DNA from: Streptomyces sp. NK15101
GTDB taxonomy: Bacteria > Actinomycetota > Actinomycetes > Streptomycetales > Streptomycetaceae
DNA: 64,000 nucleotides
Direction of reading: 5' to 3'
NCBI RefSeq assembly: GCF_020400725.1
Contig: NZ_JAINVG010000014.1
Location: forward strand, 57,208-121,207
Position 1 is the stretch's first letter; each line of letters begins with the position of its first letter. Of the stretch, positions 49,869 to 57,558 are shown piece by piece. The notes beneath the pieces are model-generated. The model worked only from the letters and a program-made list of their open reading frames with translations. It ran no database searches and had not been told where the DNA came from. Made by a program: the position numbers and the translations under genes.

Positions 49869-49883
49869 TCAACACTCTGTTGA
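49869..49883. promoter_or_regulatory. Inverted repeat upstream of ureA (candidate operator)
   Basis: TCAACA-CTC-TGTTGA is a perfect 6-3-6 inverted repeat, 62 bases before the ureA start. On the transcribed strand it contains TTGAC, a possible -35. Further upstream (49931-49965) GTTAA, six bases, GGAAA resembles a GlnR half-site pair. Confidence 0.45.
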
Positions 49884-49970
49884 ACTGCGGAGATGCGGTG
49901 CGCGGCCAGACATTGCACGTTAGGGCGGAAGTTTTTCCGGCTCGTTAACTCCGGCTTTGCGTAACCATGA

Positions 49971-50603
49971 TCATCGGACCGGCTCCGCGCCCCCGGGCGG
50001 GGACATCGACATCAGGCCGCGCAGTCCGTCCTGCAGGATCTCCACGGCCACGTCGCCGAAGAGCGCCTGCTGGGCGATGAAGCCCTGGGCGGTGGCGATG
50101 AGGGTGCGGGCCACGTGGTCGGCGGGGACGTCGGCGTGCAGGAGGCCGCTCTCGCGGTAGGCGGTCACCAGCGTCGTCCAGGCGGCCCGCATCCCGTGGT
50201 AGCCCTCGGCGAGGGTCTCGGCCAGCCTCTCGTTGCGCAGGGTCTCGGTCCACACCTGGATGATCAGCCGCGCGAAGGCCTGGCGGTCCGCGCCCTCGAT
50301 CCGCTCCTCCAGGAAGAGCCGGAGCACCGAGCCGAGGAGGACGTCGGGGGTGGGCGGCGGAGTGGCGCGGGACGCCTCCTCGAAGGCGCTCCGGATGCCG
50401 GCGAAGGCCTCGGTGGCGATGGCCCCGATCAGCTCCTCCTTGCCGCGGAAGTAGCGGTAGACCGCGCCCGCGGACAGGCCCACCTCGGCGAGCACGTCCT
50501 GCATGGACGTGGCGTGGAAGCCGTTGCGGGCGAAGCAGCGCGCGGCACCGTCGAGGATCTGGCGGCGCCGGGCGTCGAGGTGTTCCTGGGAGACACGTGC
50601 CAT
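49971..50603 (-). CDS. TetR/AcrR family transcriptional regulator
   Basis: 210 residues from ATG 50603. The helix-turn-helix lies at residues 10-55 (RRQILDGAARCFARNGFHATS, cut: AARCFARNGF; VGLSAGAVYRYFRGKEELIGAI). The C-terminal domain resembles TetR_C of AcrR-like drug regulators. Divergent from an ABC-2-like membrane protein, with two related palindromic sites between, so it likely represses that gene and itself. Inducer unknown. Confidence 0.9.
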   Translation of the reverse strand: MARVSQEHLDARRRQILDGAARCFARNGFHATSMQDVLAEVGLSAGAVYRYFRGKEELIGAIATEAFAGIRSAFEEASRATPPPTPDVLLGSVLRLFLEERIEGADRQAFARLIIQVWTETLRNERLAETLAEGYHGMRAAWTTLVTAYRESGLLHADVPADHVARTLIATAQGFIAQQALFGDVAVEILQDGLRGLMSMSPPGGAEPVR

Positions 50604-50616
50604 GGAGCGAACCTAA

Positions 50617-50691
50617 AACGAATATTCATTCTTGACAACTGCCGGGTGGCGGCGCACGCTGGGGCCAACGTAAAACGAACGATCCTTCGCT
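50617..50691 (+). promoter_or_regulatory. Divergent promoter with two TetR-type operators and a -35 box
   Basis: Two sites share TAAAACGAA. The first, AACGAATATTCATT (50617-50630), has a perfect GAATATTC core. The second, CGAA-N6-TTCG (50676-50689), lies 19 bases before the membrane-protein ATG. TTGACA at 50632-50637, 17 bases, then CACGCT at 50655-50660 is a fair vegetative promoter for the rightward gene; both operators flank it. Confidence 0.6.
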
Positions 50692-50707
50692 TTGAATCGA
50701 GGCCGCC

Positions 50708-51706
50708 ATGCCAGCAGCCATCGTCCCGCCGGCCGCAGGACGCAGAACCCTCGCGGTGCTCGTACTGATACCGGCCCTCGCCGCCCTCGTCCTCTCGGTC
50801 TTCGCCTGGCCGGCGGCGCGCATCGCACCCCGCGACCTGCCGATCGGGGTGGCCGGACCCGCCGCCGCGGCCACCGCGGTCGAACGGGGACTCGGCCGGC
50901 ACGAGGGAGCCTTCGAGATCCACCGCTACGCGGACGCCGGGGCCGCGCGGGCCGCGATCGAGAACCGTGACGTGTACGGCGCGGTGGTCGTCACCCCGGG
51001 CGGTACGGAACTCCTCACCGCCTCGGCGGCGAGCCCCGCCGTGGCCGGGCTGCTGCGCGAGGCCGTGACCGCGCAGGTCCCGGCAGGGGCACCGGTCAGG
51101 GTCACGGACGTGGTCGCCGCACCGGCGGGCGACCCGCGCGGCGCCGCGCTCGGCGCGAGCCTGCTCCCCCTCGCCCTGGTCGGGGCGGTCACGGGCGCCG
51201 CCACCGTCCTGCTCGGGCTGCGCGGGGCCGGGGCGGTCGCGACCCTGGTCGGCGCGGCGGCGCTCACCGGACCGGTGGGCGCGGCGCTGGCCGACAGCTG
51301 GCTCGGCGCGCTGGCCGGCGACTGGTGGGCCGAGGCCGGGGTCCTCGGCCTGACCGTGCTGGCCATCGGCGCGACCTTCGCGGGGCTCGCCACCCTGCTC
51401 GGCAAGCCCGGCCTCGCGCTCGGAGCCGTCCTGACGATCCTTCTCGGCAACGCCTTCTCGGGGATGTCGAGCGCGCCGGAGCTGCTGCCCACCGGGGTGG
51501 GCGCGCTCGGCCAGTGGCTGCCGCCGGGCGCCGGGGGCTCGGCCCTCCGGTCGGTGTCCGCCTTCGAGGGCGCGGCGGCGGGCCGACCGCTGCTCGTCCT
51601 CTCCCTCTGGGCCGTGGCCGGCCTGGCCGCGACCGCGCTCGGCGCGCGACGCCGCCGGACGGAAGCGGTCCCGGCGCCGGCGCAGGCTCCGGTGCCGGTG
51701 GGCTGA
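50708..51706 (+). CDS. ABC-2/YhgE-like membrane protein
   Basis: 332 residues from ATG 50708. One N-terminal helix (LAVLVLIPALAALVLSVFAW), an extracellular domain of about 120 residues containing IGVAGPAAAATAVERGLG and YGAVVVTPGGTELL, then five helices. This is the layout of the YhgE/Pip and ABC-2 exporter-permease group, though no ATPase is adjacent. The regulation by a TetR protein suggests a detoxification or efflux role. Function not established. Confidence 0.75.
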   Translation: MPAAIVPPAAGRRTLAVLVLIPALAALVLSVFAWPAARIAPRDLPIGVAGPAAAATAVERGLGRHEGAFEIHRYADAGAARAAIENRDVYGAVVVTPGGTELLTASAASPAVAGLLREAVTAQVPAGAPVRVTDVVAAPAGDPRGAALGASLLPLALVGAVTGAATVLLGLRGAGAVATLVGAAALTGPVGAALADSWLGALAGDWWAEAGVLGLTVLAIGATFAGLATLLGKPGLALGAVLTILLGNAFSGMSSAPELLPTGVGALGQWLPPGAGGSALRSVSAFEGAAAGRPLLVLSLWAVAGLAATALGARRRRTEAVPAPAQAPVPVG

Positions 51707-51723
51707 ACCCCACACCCGCAGAC

Positions 51724-51767
51724 GGCCGCGCGCCCCCGCTGTAGCGGACGGGGGTGCGCGGCCTTTT
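51724..51767 (+). terminator. Strong intrinsic terminator
   Basis: A 15-bp stem (51724-51738 with 51749-51763, arms GGCCGCGCGCCCCCG and its complement with one G-T pair), a 10-base loop, then TTTT. Lies 17 bases after the membrane-protein stop. Confidence 0.88.
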
Positions 51768-51912
51768 CGCGCCGCCCACGCGCGGGGGGGCGGGAGCTCA
51801 GCGGGGGCCGCGCGGGGGGCGCGTAAGAGCCACGCAGGGCCGGGAGCCGCGCGGGCGCGAAGAAGCCGCGCGGGCGCCGGGACGCGCCCGCTCGTGCTCC
51901 CGCGCGGATCCG

Positions 51913-52191
51913 TCAGGAGGCGCCGGGCTCGCGGTGGTGGGCGGCGATGCCGAAGCGGCGCTGTTCGCCGGGAGCGGAGTCGACCGGGTGCAGCCCGGAG
52001 AGCGAGCTGACCACCTGCTCGTCGGCGGGCTTCTCCGCCGCCTCGAGTTCTTCCAGGTCAGCGGCGGAGACCAGGGCGACGAGCGGCTTCCCGTGGCGGG
52101 TGACGACGACGCGCTCCCCTCCGTAGACGACGCGGTTGATGAGGTCGGCCAGCTCAGCCCGCGCTTGCGTCACCGGGATCTCGTAGGTCAT
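51913..52191 (-). CDS. Phd/YefM-type antitoxin without an adjacent toxin
   Basis: 92 residues from ATG 52191, with GGGGAG four bases upstream (an ATG at 52200 lies inside that site). The N-terminal PhD_YeFM fold reads [19 protein letters not shown] and [20 protein letters not shown], which bind DNA as a dimer; the C-terminal tail ([16 protein letters not shown]) would normally wrap a RelE or Doc toxin. No toxin-like ORF follows on the same strand within 200 bases, and a terminator lies behind it, so it is an orphan or its partner is elsewhere. Divergent from the ClpP paralogue by 63 bases. Confidence 0.85.
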   Translation of the reverse strand: MTYEIPVTQARAELADLINRVVYGGERVVVTRHGKPLVALVSAADLEELEAAEKPADEQVVSSLSGLHPVDSAPGEQRRFGIAAHHREPGAS

Positions 52192-52254
52192 GCTCCCCAT
52201 CTTACGGTCTGTACGTCCTGTACATTTTTTACAGACAGCTGGAGGTGCTCAGCC

Positions 52255-52872
52255 ATGGACGCCCGCCATGTCCTGCCCGAGTTCACGGAGCGGACGAGCT
52301 TCGGAACCCGGACCCTGGACCCGTACTCGAAGCTCCTCGAATCCCGGATCGTCTTCCTCGGCACGGCGATCGACGAGACCTCGGCCAACGACGTCATCGC
52401 CCAGTTCCTGCACCTGGACTACGCGGCCCCCGGTCAGGACATCGCGCTCTACATCAACTCCCCCGGCGGCTCGATCGGCGCCATGACCGCCATCCACGAC
52501 ACGATGCGGACGCTCTCCTGCGACGTGGAGACCACCTGTCTGGGCCAGGCCGCGTCCACCGCCGCCGTCCTGCTCGCCGCCGGCACCCCCGGCAAGCGGC
52601 TCGTCCTCCCCGGCGCCCGGATCACCCTCCGGCAGCCGGCCTTGGACGAACCCCTCCAGGGGCAGCCGAGCGACCTCGACATCCACGCGCGCGAGCTGCT
52701 ACGGCTGCGCGCCCTGACGGCCGGGATGCTCACCGAGTACACCGGACAGAGCCGGGACCGGATCGACGCCGACCTCGACCGCCTCACCGTCCTGGACGCG
52801 CCCGCGGCCGTCGCGTACGGACTGGTGGACCACGTGATCACGAGCCGGCGCGACGCCGGCGCGGCGCGGTGA
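52255..52872 (+). CDS. ClpP-family protease paralogue lacking the catalytic histidine
   Basis: 205 residues from ATG 52255. The ClpP fold is plain: [21 protein letters not shown] (in parts), [21 protein letters not shown] and [21 protein letters not shown] with Ser101 as nucleophile. The usual IMIHQP element reads ITLRQP, so Arg126 replaces the catalytic His. The Asp in [11 protein letters not shown] seems conserved. It is therefore probably inactive alone and may act as a structural partner in a mixed ClpP complex. Streptomyces carry several ClpP paralogues, usually in pairs; this one is single. A small ORF follows after seven bases. Confidence 0.87.
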   Translation: MDARHVLPEFTERTSFGTRTLDPYSKLLESRIVFLGTAIDETSANDVIAQFLHLDYAAPGQDIALYINSPGGSIGAMTAIHDTMRTLSCDVETTCLGQAASTAAVLLAAGTPGKRLVLPGARITLRQPALDEPLQGQPSDLDIHARELLRLRALTAGMLTEYTGQSRDRIDADLDRLTVLDAPAAVAYGLVDHVITSRRDAGAAR

Positions 52873-52879
52873 GCCGGCC

Positions 52880-53185
52880 GTGGTGCCCGAGCTGCCGCCG
52901 CTGCCCGCACTGACGCGGGCCGAGGGCGAGTTGATCGATGCGTACCTCGAAGTCGTCGACCTCCTGGGAAAGATCAACCCATCCAGGGGTACGCATACCT
53001 ATGGGGCACTGCGAGCGGCACAGGCGCTGGTGGGACGCGCGGAGGCGCTGCGCGAGGCCCTGACGGTCATGCATATGCGGGGCGAGAGCGAGGTGCACGC
53101 GGAAACCCTGGCGCGCGCCCTGCGGGTGTTGGACGGCGAGCGCCGCGCCGACCGCGTCACCGTCCCCCGCGCACGGGCGAGTTGA
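52880..53185 (+). CDS. Hypothetical helical protein downstream of the ClpP paralogue
   Basis: About 101 residues from one of two adjacent GTG codons (52880/52883), just after the clpP-like stop, so probably in the same operon. Predicted mostly helical and charged: LTRAEGELIDAYLEVVDLLG and LRAAQALVGRAEALREAL. No family is recognised; chorismate-mutase-like or coiled-coil helical bundles would give a similar look. Codon bias supports it being real up to about residue 90. Confidence 0.6.
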   Translation: MVPELPPLPALTRAEGELIDAYLEVVDLLGKINPSRGTHTYGALRAAQALVGRAEALREALTVMHMRGESEVHAETLARALRVLDGERRADRVTVPRARAS

Positions 53186-53555
53186 CATTCCGGCATGTCG
53201 TGTCGAGGTCCGTACGGCCGACACACAACGCAGAATCGCTCCCTCGTTCGGCGTAGTCGATGAGTCGACATATGTGCGGGGTGAGTTGCACAACAGGTGT
53301 ACGCATCTGGCGGAATGGGACGTTCCATCGCTGGTGCGGGGCTCGTAGGCCAAACCTCCGGCGATCACGAAAGCAGCCTGTCCACCCGAATGGATCAGTC
53401 GTGAGGAGCCTCACATATAGCCGTTTCAACTCGGATTTCACCCCAGGTGTGGGTCAAGATCCCTGTCGACGACAAGCCCCCGCCATCCGAGGCGGGGCGG
53501 TCCGGGCGGACGCCGAGTCCTGCCGCCGTCCCGGACGTCTGGTCGACAGGAGTGG
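53186..53555. other. Gene-free, AT-richer interval upstream of the riboswitch
   Basis: No convincing coding region. Composition is less GC-rich than its neighbours up to about 53460. It holds GTGAG-GAGC-CTCAC (53401-53414), followed by ATATAG, a possible promoter area, then the hairpin CCCCGCC (53478-53484)/GGCGGGG (53491-53497) and a TCCGGG (53501)/CCCGGA (53530) pairing. The latter may be part of the leader RNA that contains the c-di-AMP switch. Confidence 0.5.
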
Positions 53556-53559
53556 ATCG

Positions 53560-53705
53560 GCAGGAGTGGAGGACCCGAGCAGTACGGGACGTACGCGCTG
53601 TTTCCGCAGCGGGGCCGTTCCTTGGGGTGAAGCCGCAGCCGCGGCCGGGCATCTTCGCCAGCCCGAACCCGACAGGTCATCCTTCGCAGGCGGCTGACGA
53701 AGGGT
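53560..53705 (+). ncRNA. c-di-AMP riboswitch (ydaO/yuaA type)
   Basis: The leader of the NlpC/P60 gene has the hallmark conserved blocks of the ydaO/yuaA class in the right order: GGACCCGAGC, GCGGGGCCGTTCC, GGGGTGAAGCC (53624-53634), a variable hairpin, then CCCGAACCCGACAGGTCATCC (starting 53663; shown in the sequence) and GCAGGCGGC close to the start codon. This RNA binds cyclic di-AMP and is normally an OFF switch. In Streptomyces it is known in front of cell-wall hydrolase genes such as rpfA. The 5' border is approximate. Confidence 0.82.
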
Positions 53706-53710
53706 TGCGC

Positions 53711-54187
53711 ATGACTGCGCAGATGCACGTCCCGTCCCTGCTGTCCCGGGCCGGAGCCGTCTCGGCTCTCACCCTCGCCGCCGTCGGCGGCACGATGCTC
53801 GCACCCGGTGCGACGTCCGAGGCCCAGGCAGCGACCACCTACGCGAACAAGGCACTGAGCGTCGCCGCCTCGAAGCAAGGAGCCCCCTACCGGTACGGGA
53901 GCGCCGGACCCACCCGGTTCGACTGCTCCGGTCTGACGCTCTACGCGTACAAGAAGGCGGGCAAGTCGCTGCCCCGCACCGCGCAGCAGCAGTACAACAA
54001 GACCCGGCACGTCTCCGCGTCCAGCAGGCAGAAGGGGGACCTGGTCTTCTTCCACTCCGGCGGGAGCGTCTACCACGTGGGCATCTACGCCGGCAGCGGC
54101 AAGATCTGGCACTCGCCCAAGAGGGGATCCTGGGTGAAGCTCGACAAGATCTGGACGTCGAAGGTCTACTACGGCCGCGTCCGATGA
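53711..54187 (+). CDS. Secreted NlpC/P60 peptidoglycan hydrolase
   Basis: 158 residues from ATG 53711. A signal peptide (SRAGAVSALTLAAVGGTML) ends near AQA-AT at 40-42. The mature protein is almost only the NlpC/P60 domain: Cys72 in RFDCSGLTLYAY, His122 in VYHVGIYAGSG and His134 in IWHSPKRG, the catalytic set of gamma-D-Glu-diaminopimelate endopeptidases. No extra binding domain is present, shorter than many family members. Expression is presumably set by c-di-AMP through the leader at 53560-53705, tying wall cutting to turgor and development. Confidence 0.92.
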   Translation: MTAQMHVPSLLSRAGAVSALTLAAVGGTMLAPGATSEAQAATTYANKALSVAASKQGAPYRYGSAGPTRFDCSGLTLYAYKKAGKSLPRTAQQQYNKTRHVSASSRQKGDLVFFHSGGSVYHVGIYAGSGKIWHSPKRGSWVKLDKIWTSKVYYGRVR

Positions 54188-54308
54188 CGCCCGCCGGGCA
54201 CTGACCCGGTCTCAGGCCTCGGGGGCCCGAGACCCCGCCCCAGGGGTGCGGTGGCGCCGCCGCACCCCTGCGCCGGGGAAAACCGCGGGGCCCGTCTTCG
54301 CGGACCGG

Positions 54309-54385
54309 CTCTGGACGTACGGGACCGCCCTGGACGTAGGGGACGGCCTCAGACGTACGAGGACGGCCTCAGACGTACGAGACGG
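54309..54385. repeat. Tandem 20-bp duplications over the stop codon of the RsbW-like gene
   Basis: GGACGGCCTCAGACGTACGA occurs at 54341-54360 and again, identical, at 54361-54380; two more degenerate copies precede it from 54309. The inner copy carries the gene's final codons and stop (54369-54371), and the outer copies repeat them downstream. Confidence 0.85.
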
Positions 54386-54806
54386 TCGCCCGGGTCCACG
54401 GGAGGGTGATCCAGACCGTCTTGCCGCCCTCCTCGGTCGGAGTGACCGAGAGGCGCCCGCCCGCCTCCGCCGCCAGGGAGCGGATGATGACCATGCCCCG
54501 GCCGTTGTCCTGCTGGACCGCCGCCGGAAGGCGGCGCGGCCAGCGCGGGTGACTGTCGGTGACGCCGATGTGGAGGAGCTCCTCGCGCTCCAGGCGGACG
54601 TCGACCGTGAAGGTGGGCGACTGCCCGAAGGTGTGCAGGACGGCGTTGGTGGTCAGCTCCGAGACCATCAGGCGGATCGCGTCCGCGAGGTCGTCGGCGC
54701 CGTCGAGGCCCCAACCGTCGAGGACCTCCGCGACGTACCGCCGGGCGGTGGGGACCGACGCGGGATCGCTCGGCAGCGTGACGGATGCTTCCTGATGGTC
54801 TGCCAT
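54369..54806 (-). CDS. RsbW/SpoIIAB-like ATP-binding regulator (HATPase_c)
   Basis: 145 residues from ATG 54806. A lone histidine-kinase-type ATPase domain: ARRYVAEVLDGWGL, N-box LMVSELTTNAVLHT, G1 box GVTDSHPRWP and G2 NGRGMVIIRSLA. No phosphoacceptor domain. This is the large Streptomyces family of anti-sigma-factor-like kinases and stand-alone regulators. A target sigma factor or antagonist is not adjacent. The last residues before the stop (RATVSYV) lie in a tandemly duplicated tract. Confidence 0.88.
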   Translation of the reverse strand: MADHQEASVTLPSDPASVPTARRYVAEVLDGWGLDGADDLADAIRLMVSELTTNAVLHTFGQSPTFTVDVRLEREELLHIGVTDSHPRWPRRLPAAVQQDNGRGMVIIRSLAAEAGGRLSVTPTEEGGKTVWITLPWTRATVSYV

Positions 54807-54976
54807 GGCGACGCTGTCCCTTTCCCGCCGGGGCTTCGGCCCCGGATCGCGCTACGCGTCAGGGTCCCACCGATCGTGCCGCCCCGGCAGTCGTTCCACC
54901 AAGATATGTCCCCATCTGTCGCCCGAAGCGGTGAACTCTGCTGCCGGGGAACGTCCTTGGGCCTCCCGACGGGTCG

Positions 54977-56155
54977 TCAGACCGGTGGTGCGGTCCGCAG
55001 GATCGTCTCCACCGCACGTCCGATCTCCGCGTCCGTCAGATCGGCCCGGGCCGTGAGGCGCAGCCGCGAGATGCCGTCGGGGACGGACGGGGGCCGGAAG
55101 CAGCCGACCAGGAGGCCCTGTTCGCGGCAGTCCGCCGCCCAGCGCAGCGCCGCCTCCGGGGAGGGCGCGTGGACCGAGACGACGGCCGCGTCGGGCCGGG
55201 CGGAGGTGAGTCCGGCCTCCGTGAGCAGCCGGTGCAGTGTGCCGGCGACGGCGCGGGCCCGCTCGGCGAGGGCCGGTTCGGCCGCGATCAGGCGCAGGCT
55301 CGCGAGCGCTCCGCCGGCGGCGGCCGGGGCGAGCCCGGTGTCGAAGATGAAGGTGCGGGCCGCGTTCACCAGGTGCTCGACCACCCGGGCCGGGCCGAGG
55401 ACGGCGCCGCCCTGGCTGCCGAGGGACTTCGAGAGGGTGAGGGTGGCGACGACGTCCTCGTCGCCCGCGAGTCCGGCCTCGTGCAGGGCGCCCCGGCCGC
55501 CGTCGCCGAGGACACCGAAGCCGTGGGCGTCGTCGACGACCAGTCCGGCGCCGTGCGCGCGGCAGGCCTCGGCGAGTTCGGGGAGCGGGGCCTTGTCGCC
55601 GTCGACGGAGAAGACGGAGTCGCTGACGACCAGGGCCCGGCGTCCCGGGTGCGCGCCCAGGGTCTTGGCGACGGCCTCGGCGTCGGTGTGCGGGACGACG
55701 GCGGTCTCGGCGCGCGAGAGGCGGCAGCCGTCCACGATCGAGGCGTGGTTGGAGGCGTCGGAGACGATCAGGGAGTCCCGGCCGCCGAGCGCGGTGAGCG
55801 CGGCGAGGTTCGCGGTGTAGCCGGAGGAGAAGACGAGGGCCGCCTCGAAGCCGCAGAACTCGGCGAGTTCGCGCTCCAGACGGGTGTGCAGCCGGGTGGT
55901 GCCGGTGACGAGCCGCGAGCCGGTGGAGCCGGCGCCCCAGCGCCTGGCCGCCTCGGCCGCCGCCTCGGTGACCTCGGCCCGGCGGGTGAGGCCGAGGTAG
56001 TCGTTGCTCGCCAGGTCCAGGAGGTCCGACTCGGCCGCCCGGGGGCGCAGCGTCCGGACGAGACCCGCCTCGGCCCGGCGGCGCGCCTCGGCGTCGGTCC
56101 AGTCGAAGGCGGTGCGGCGCGGGTCCGCGGCCCGTGCGTCGTCGTCCCGTGGCAT
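54977..56155 (-). CDS. bioF: 8-amino-7-oxononanoate synthase
   Basis: 392 residues from ATG 56155 (AGGAT upstream). An alpha-oxoamine synthase: [44 protein letters not shown], Asp209-Ala-His in [12 protein letters not shown] and the PLP lysine Lys243 in [12 protein letters not shown]. It condenses pimeloyl-CoA or -ACP with L-alanine, the first ring-forming branch of biotin synthesis. Divergent from bioB, sharing a 143-base promoter region with an inverted repeat. Confidence 0.92.
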   Translation of the reverse strand: MPRDDDARAADPRRTAFDWTDAEARRRAEAGLVRTLRPRAAESDLLDLASNDYLGLTRRAEVTEAAAEAARRWGAGSTGSRLVTGTTRLHTRLERELAEFCGFEAALVFSSGYTANLAALTALGGRDSLIVSDASNHASIVDGCRLSRAETAVVPHTDAEAVAKTLGAHPGRRALVVSDSVFSVDGDKAPLPELAEACRAHGAGLVVDDAHGFGVLGDGGRGALHEAGLAGDEDVVATLTLSKSLGSQGGAVLGPARVVEHLVNAARTFIFDTGLAPAAAGGALASLRLIAAEPALAERARAVAGTLHRLLTEAGLTSARPDAAVVSVHAPSPEAALRWAADCREQGLLVGCFRPPSVPDGISRLRLTARADLTDAEIGRAVETILRTAPPV

Positions 56156-56213
56156 GCGGCGATCCTTTTGTAGGCAGCGCACAGACCCTAACCGCAGGAT
56201 GCCGAGGCCGGGA

Positions 56214-56227
56214 TGTGGTCATCCACA
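56214..56227. promoter_or_regulatory. Inverted repeat in the bioF-bioB divergent promoter
   Basis: TGTGG-TCAT-CCACA is a perfect 5-4-5 inverted repeat, 72 bases before the bioB ATG and 59 from the bioF ATG. A biotin repressor (BirA- or BioQ-type) site is the natural guess, but it does not match a consensus I can name. Confidence 0.45.
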
Positions 56228-56298
56228 CACCTCGATCGGGGGCGTTTGTTCGGTTCCTCCTTGGCCCGGGGGCGGGCGGTAGGCAAGGATCTGCGGTT

Positions 56299-57558
56299 AT
56301 GGACCTGCTGAACACGCTGGTGGAGAAGGGGCTGCGGCGCGAGCTGCCGACCCGTGAAGAAGCGCTCGCCGTGCTGGCGACCTCCGACGACGAACTGCTC
56401 GAGGTGGTGGCGGCGGCCGGCAAGGTGCGCCGTCAGTGGTTCGGGCGCCGGGTGAAGCTGAACTACCTGGTCAACCTGAAGTCCGGTCTCTGTCCCGAGG
56501 ACTGCTCGTACTGCTCTCAGCGGCTCGGTTCGAAGGCGGAGATCCTCAAGTACACCTGGCTGAAGCCGGACGAGGCCTCGCAGGCCGCGGCGGCGGGCGT
56601 CGCGGGCGGCGCCAAGCGGGTCTGCCTGGTGGCCAGCGGCCGCGGCCCGACGGACCGGGACGTGGAGCGCGTCGGGAAGACGATCGAGGCGATCAAGGAG
56701 CAGAACGAGGGCATCGAGGTGTGCGCCTGCCTCGGTCTGCTCTCGGACGGCCAGGCGGAGCGGCTGCGGGAGGCCGGCGCCGACGCGTACAACCACAACC
56801 TGAACACGTCCGAGGCGACGTACGGGGGCATCACCAAGACCCACACCTACGCGGACCGCGTGGACACCGTGCAGAAGGCGCACGCCGCCGGTCTGTCGGC
56901 CTGCTCGGGCCTGATCGCGGGCATGGGCGAGAGCGACGAGGACCTGGTCGACGTCGTCTACGCGCTGCGCGAGCTCGACTCCGACTCTGTGCCGGTCAAC
57001 TTCCTGATCCCGTTCGAGGGCACCCCGCTCGCGAAGGAGTGGAACCTCACCCCGCAGCGCTGCCTGCGGATCCTCGCGATGGTCCGGTTCGTCTGCCCCG
57101 ACGTCGAGGTGCGGATCGCCGGCGGCCGTGAGGTGCACCTGCGGTCGATGCAGCCGCTGGCGCTGAACATCGCGAACTCGATCTTCCTCGGCGACTACCT
57201 GACCAGCGAGGGCCAGGCCGGCCAGGCCGACCTGGACATGATCGCGGACGCGGGCTTCGAGGTGGAGGGCGCGGGCACGACCACCCTGCCGAAGCACCGC
57301 GCGGACGCGCTCGCGGCGGCGGGCGCGACGGGCGGCTGCGGCTCGAAGGCCTCGGCGGGCTGCGGCTCGGAGGCCTCGGCGGACGGCGCGGGCTGCGGCG
57401 GACACGCGGAGGAGGGCGGCGGCTGCGGCCCCTGCGGCGGTCACGCGGCTCCGGCGGCGCCCGCCCCGGCCGCGGCTCGCACCTCCGACGAGGCCCGCAC
57501 CGACCTGGTGGCCGTGCGCCGCCGGGGCGCCGGCACGGACCTCGCGCCGAATGCGTAA
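56299..57558 (+). CDS. bioB: Biotin synthase with Cys/Gly-rich C-terminal extension
   Basis: 419 residues from ATG 56299. A radical-SAM TIM barrel with the [4Fe-4S] cysteines C65, C69 and C72 (CPEDCSYC), and the probable second-cluster ligands C109, C142, C202 and R272. It inserts sulfur into dethiobiotin. The family is about 345 residues; here a tail after residue 340 carries five Cys (347, 355, 366, 376, 379) and two His in Gly/Ala repeats, then a conserved-looking end, [16 protein letters not shown]. The tail might hold an extra cluster or metal. The 3' end overlaps bioA by eight bases. Confidence 0.93.
   Translation: MDLLNTLVEKGLRRELPTREEALAVLATSDDELLEVVAAAGKVRRQWFGRRVKLNYLVNLKSGLCPEDCSYCSQRLGSKAEILKYTWLKPDEASQAAAAGVAGGAKRVCLVASGRGPTDRDVERVGKTIEAIKEQNEGIEVCACLGLLSDGQAERLREAGADAYNHNLNTSEATYGGITKTHTYADRVDTVQKAHAAGLSACSGLIAGMGESDEDLVDVVYALRELDSDSVPVNFLIPFEGTPLAKEWNLTPQRCLRILAMVRFVCPDVEVRIAGGREVHLRSMQPLALNIANSIFLGDYLTSEGQAGQADLDMIADAGFEVEGAGTTTLPKHRADALAAAGATGGCGSKASAGCGSEASADGAGCGGHAEEGGGCGPCGGHAAPAAPAPAAARTSDEARTDLVAVRRRGAGTDLAPNA

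Noticed and set aside
52255..52872. Active ClpP protease
   Set aside because: The position of the catalytic His holds Arg126 (ITLRQP).
53711..54187. Earlier start near 53447 for the NlpC/P60 protein
   Set aside because: The upstream residues are unlike a signal peptide and the DNA there is the riboswitch leader.
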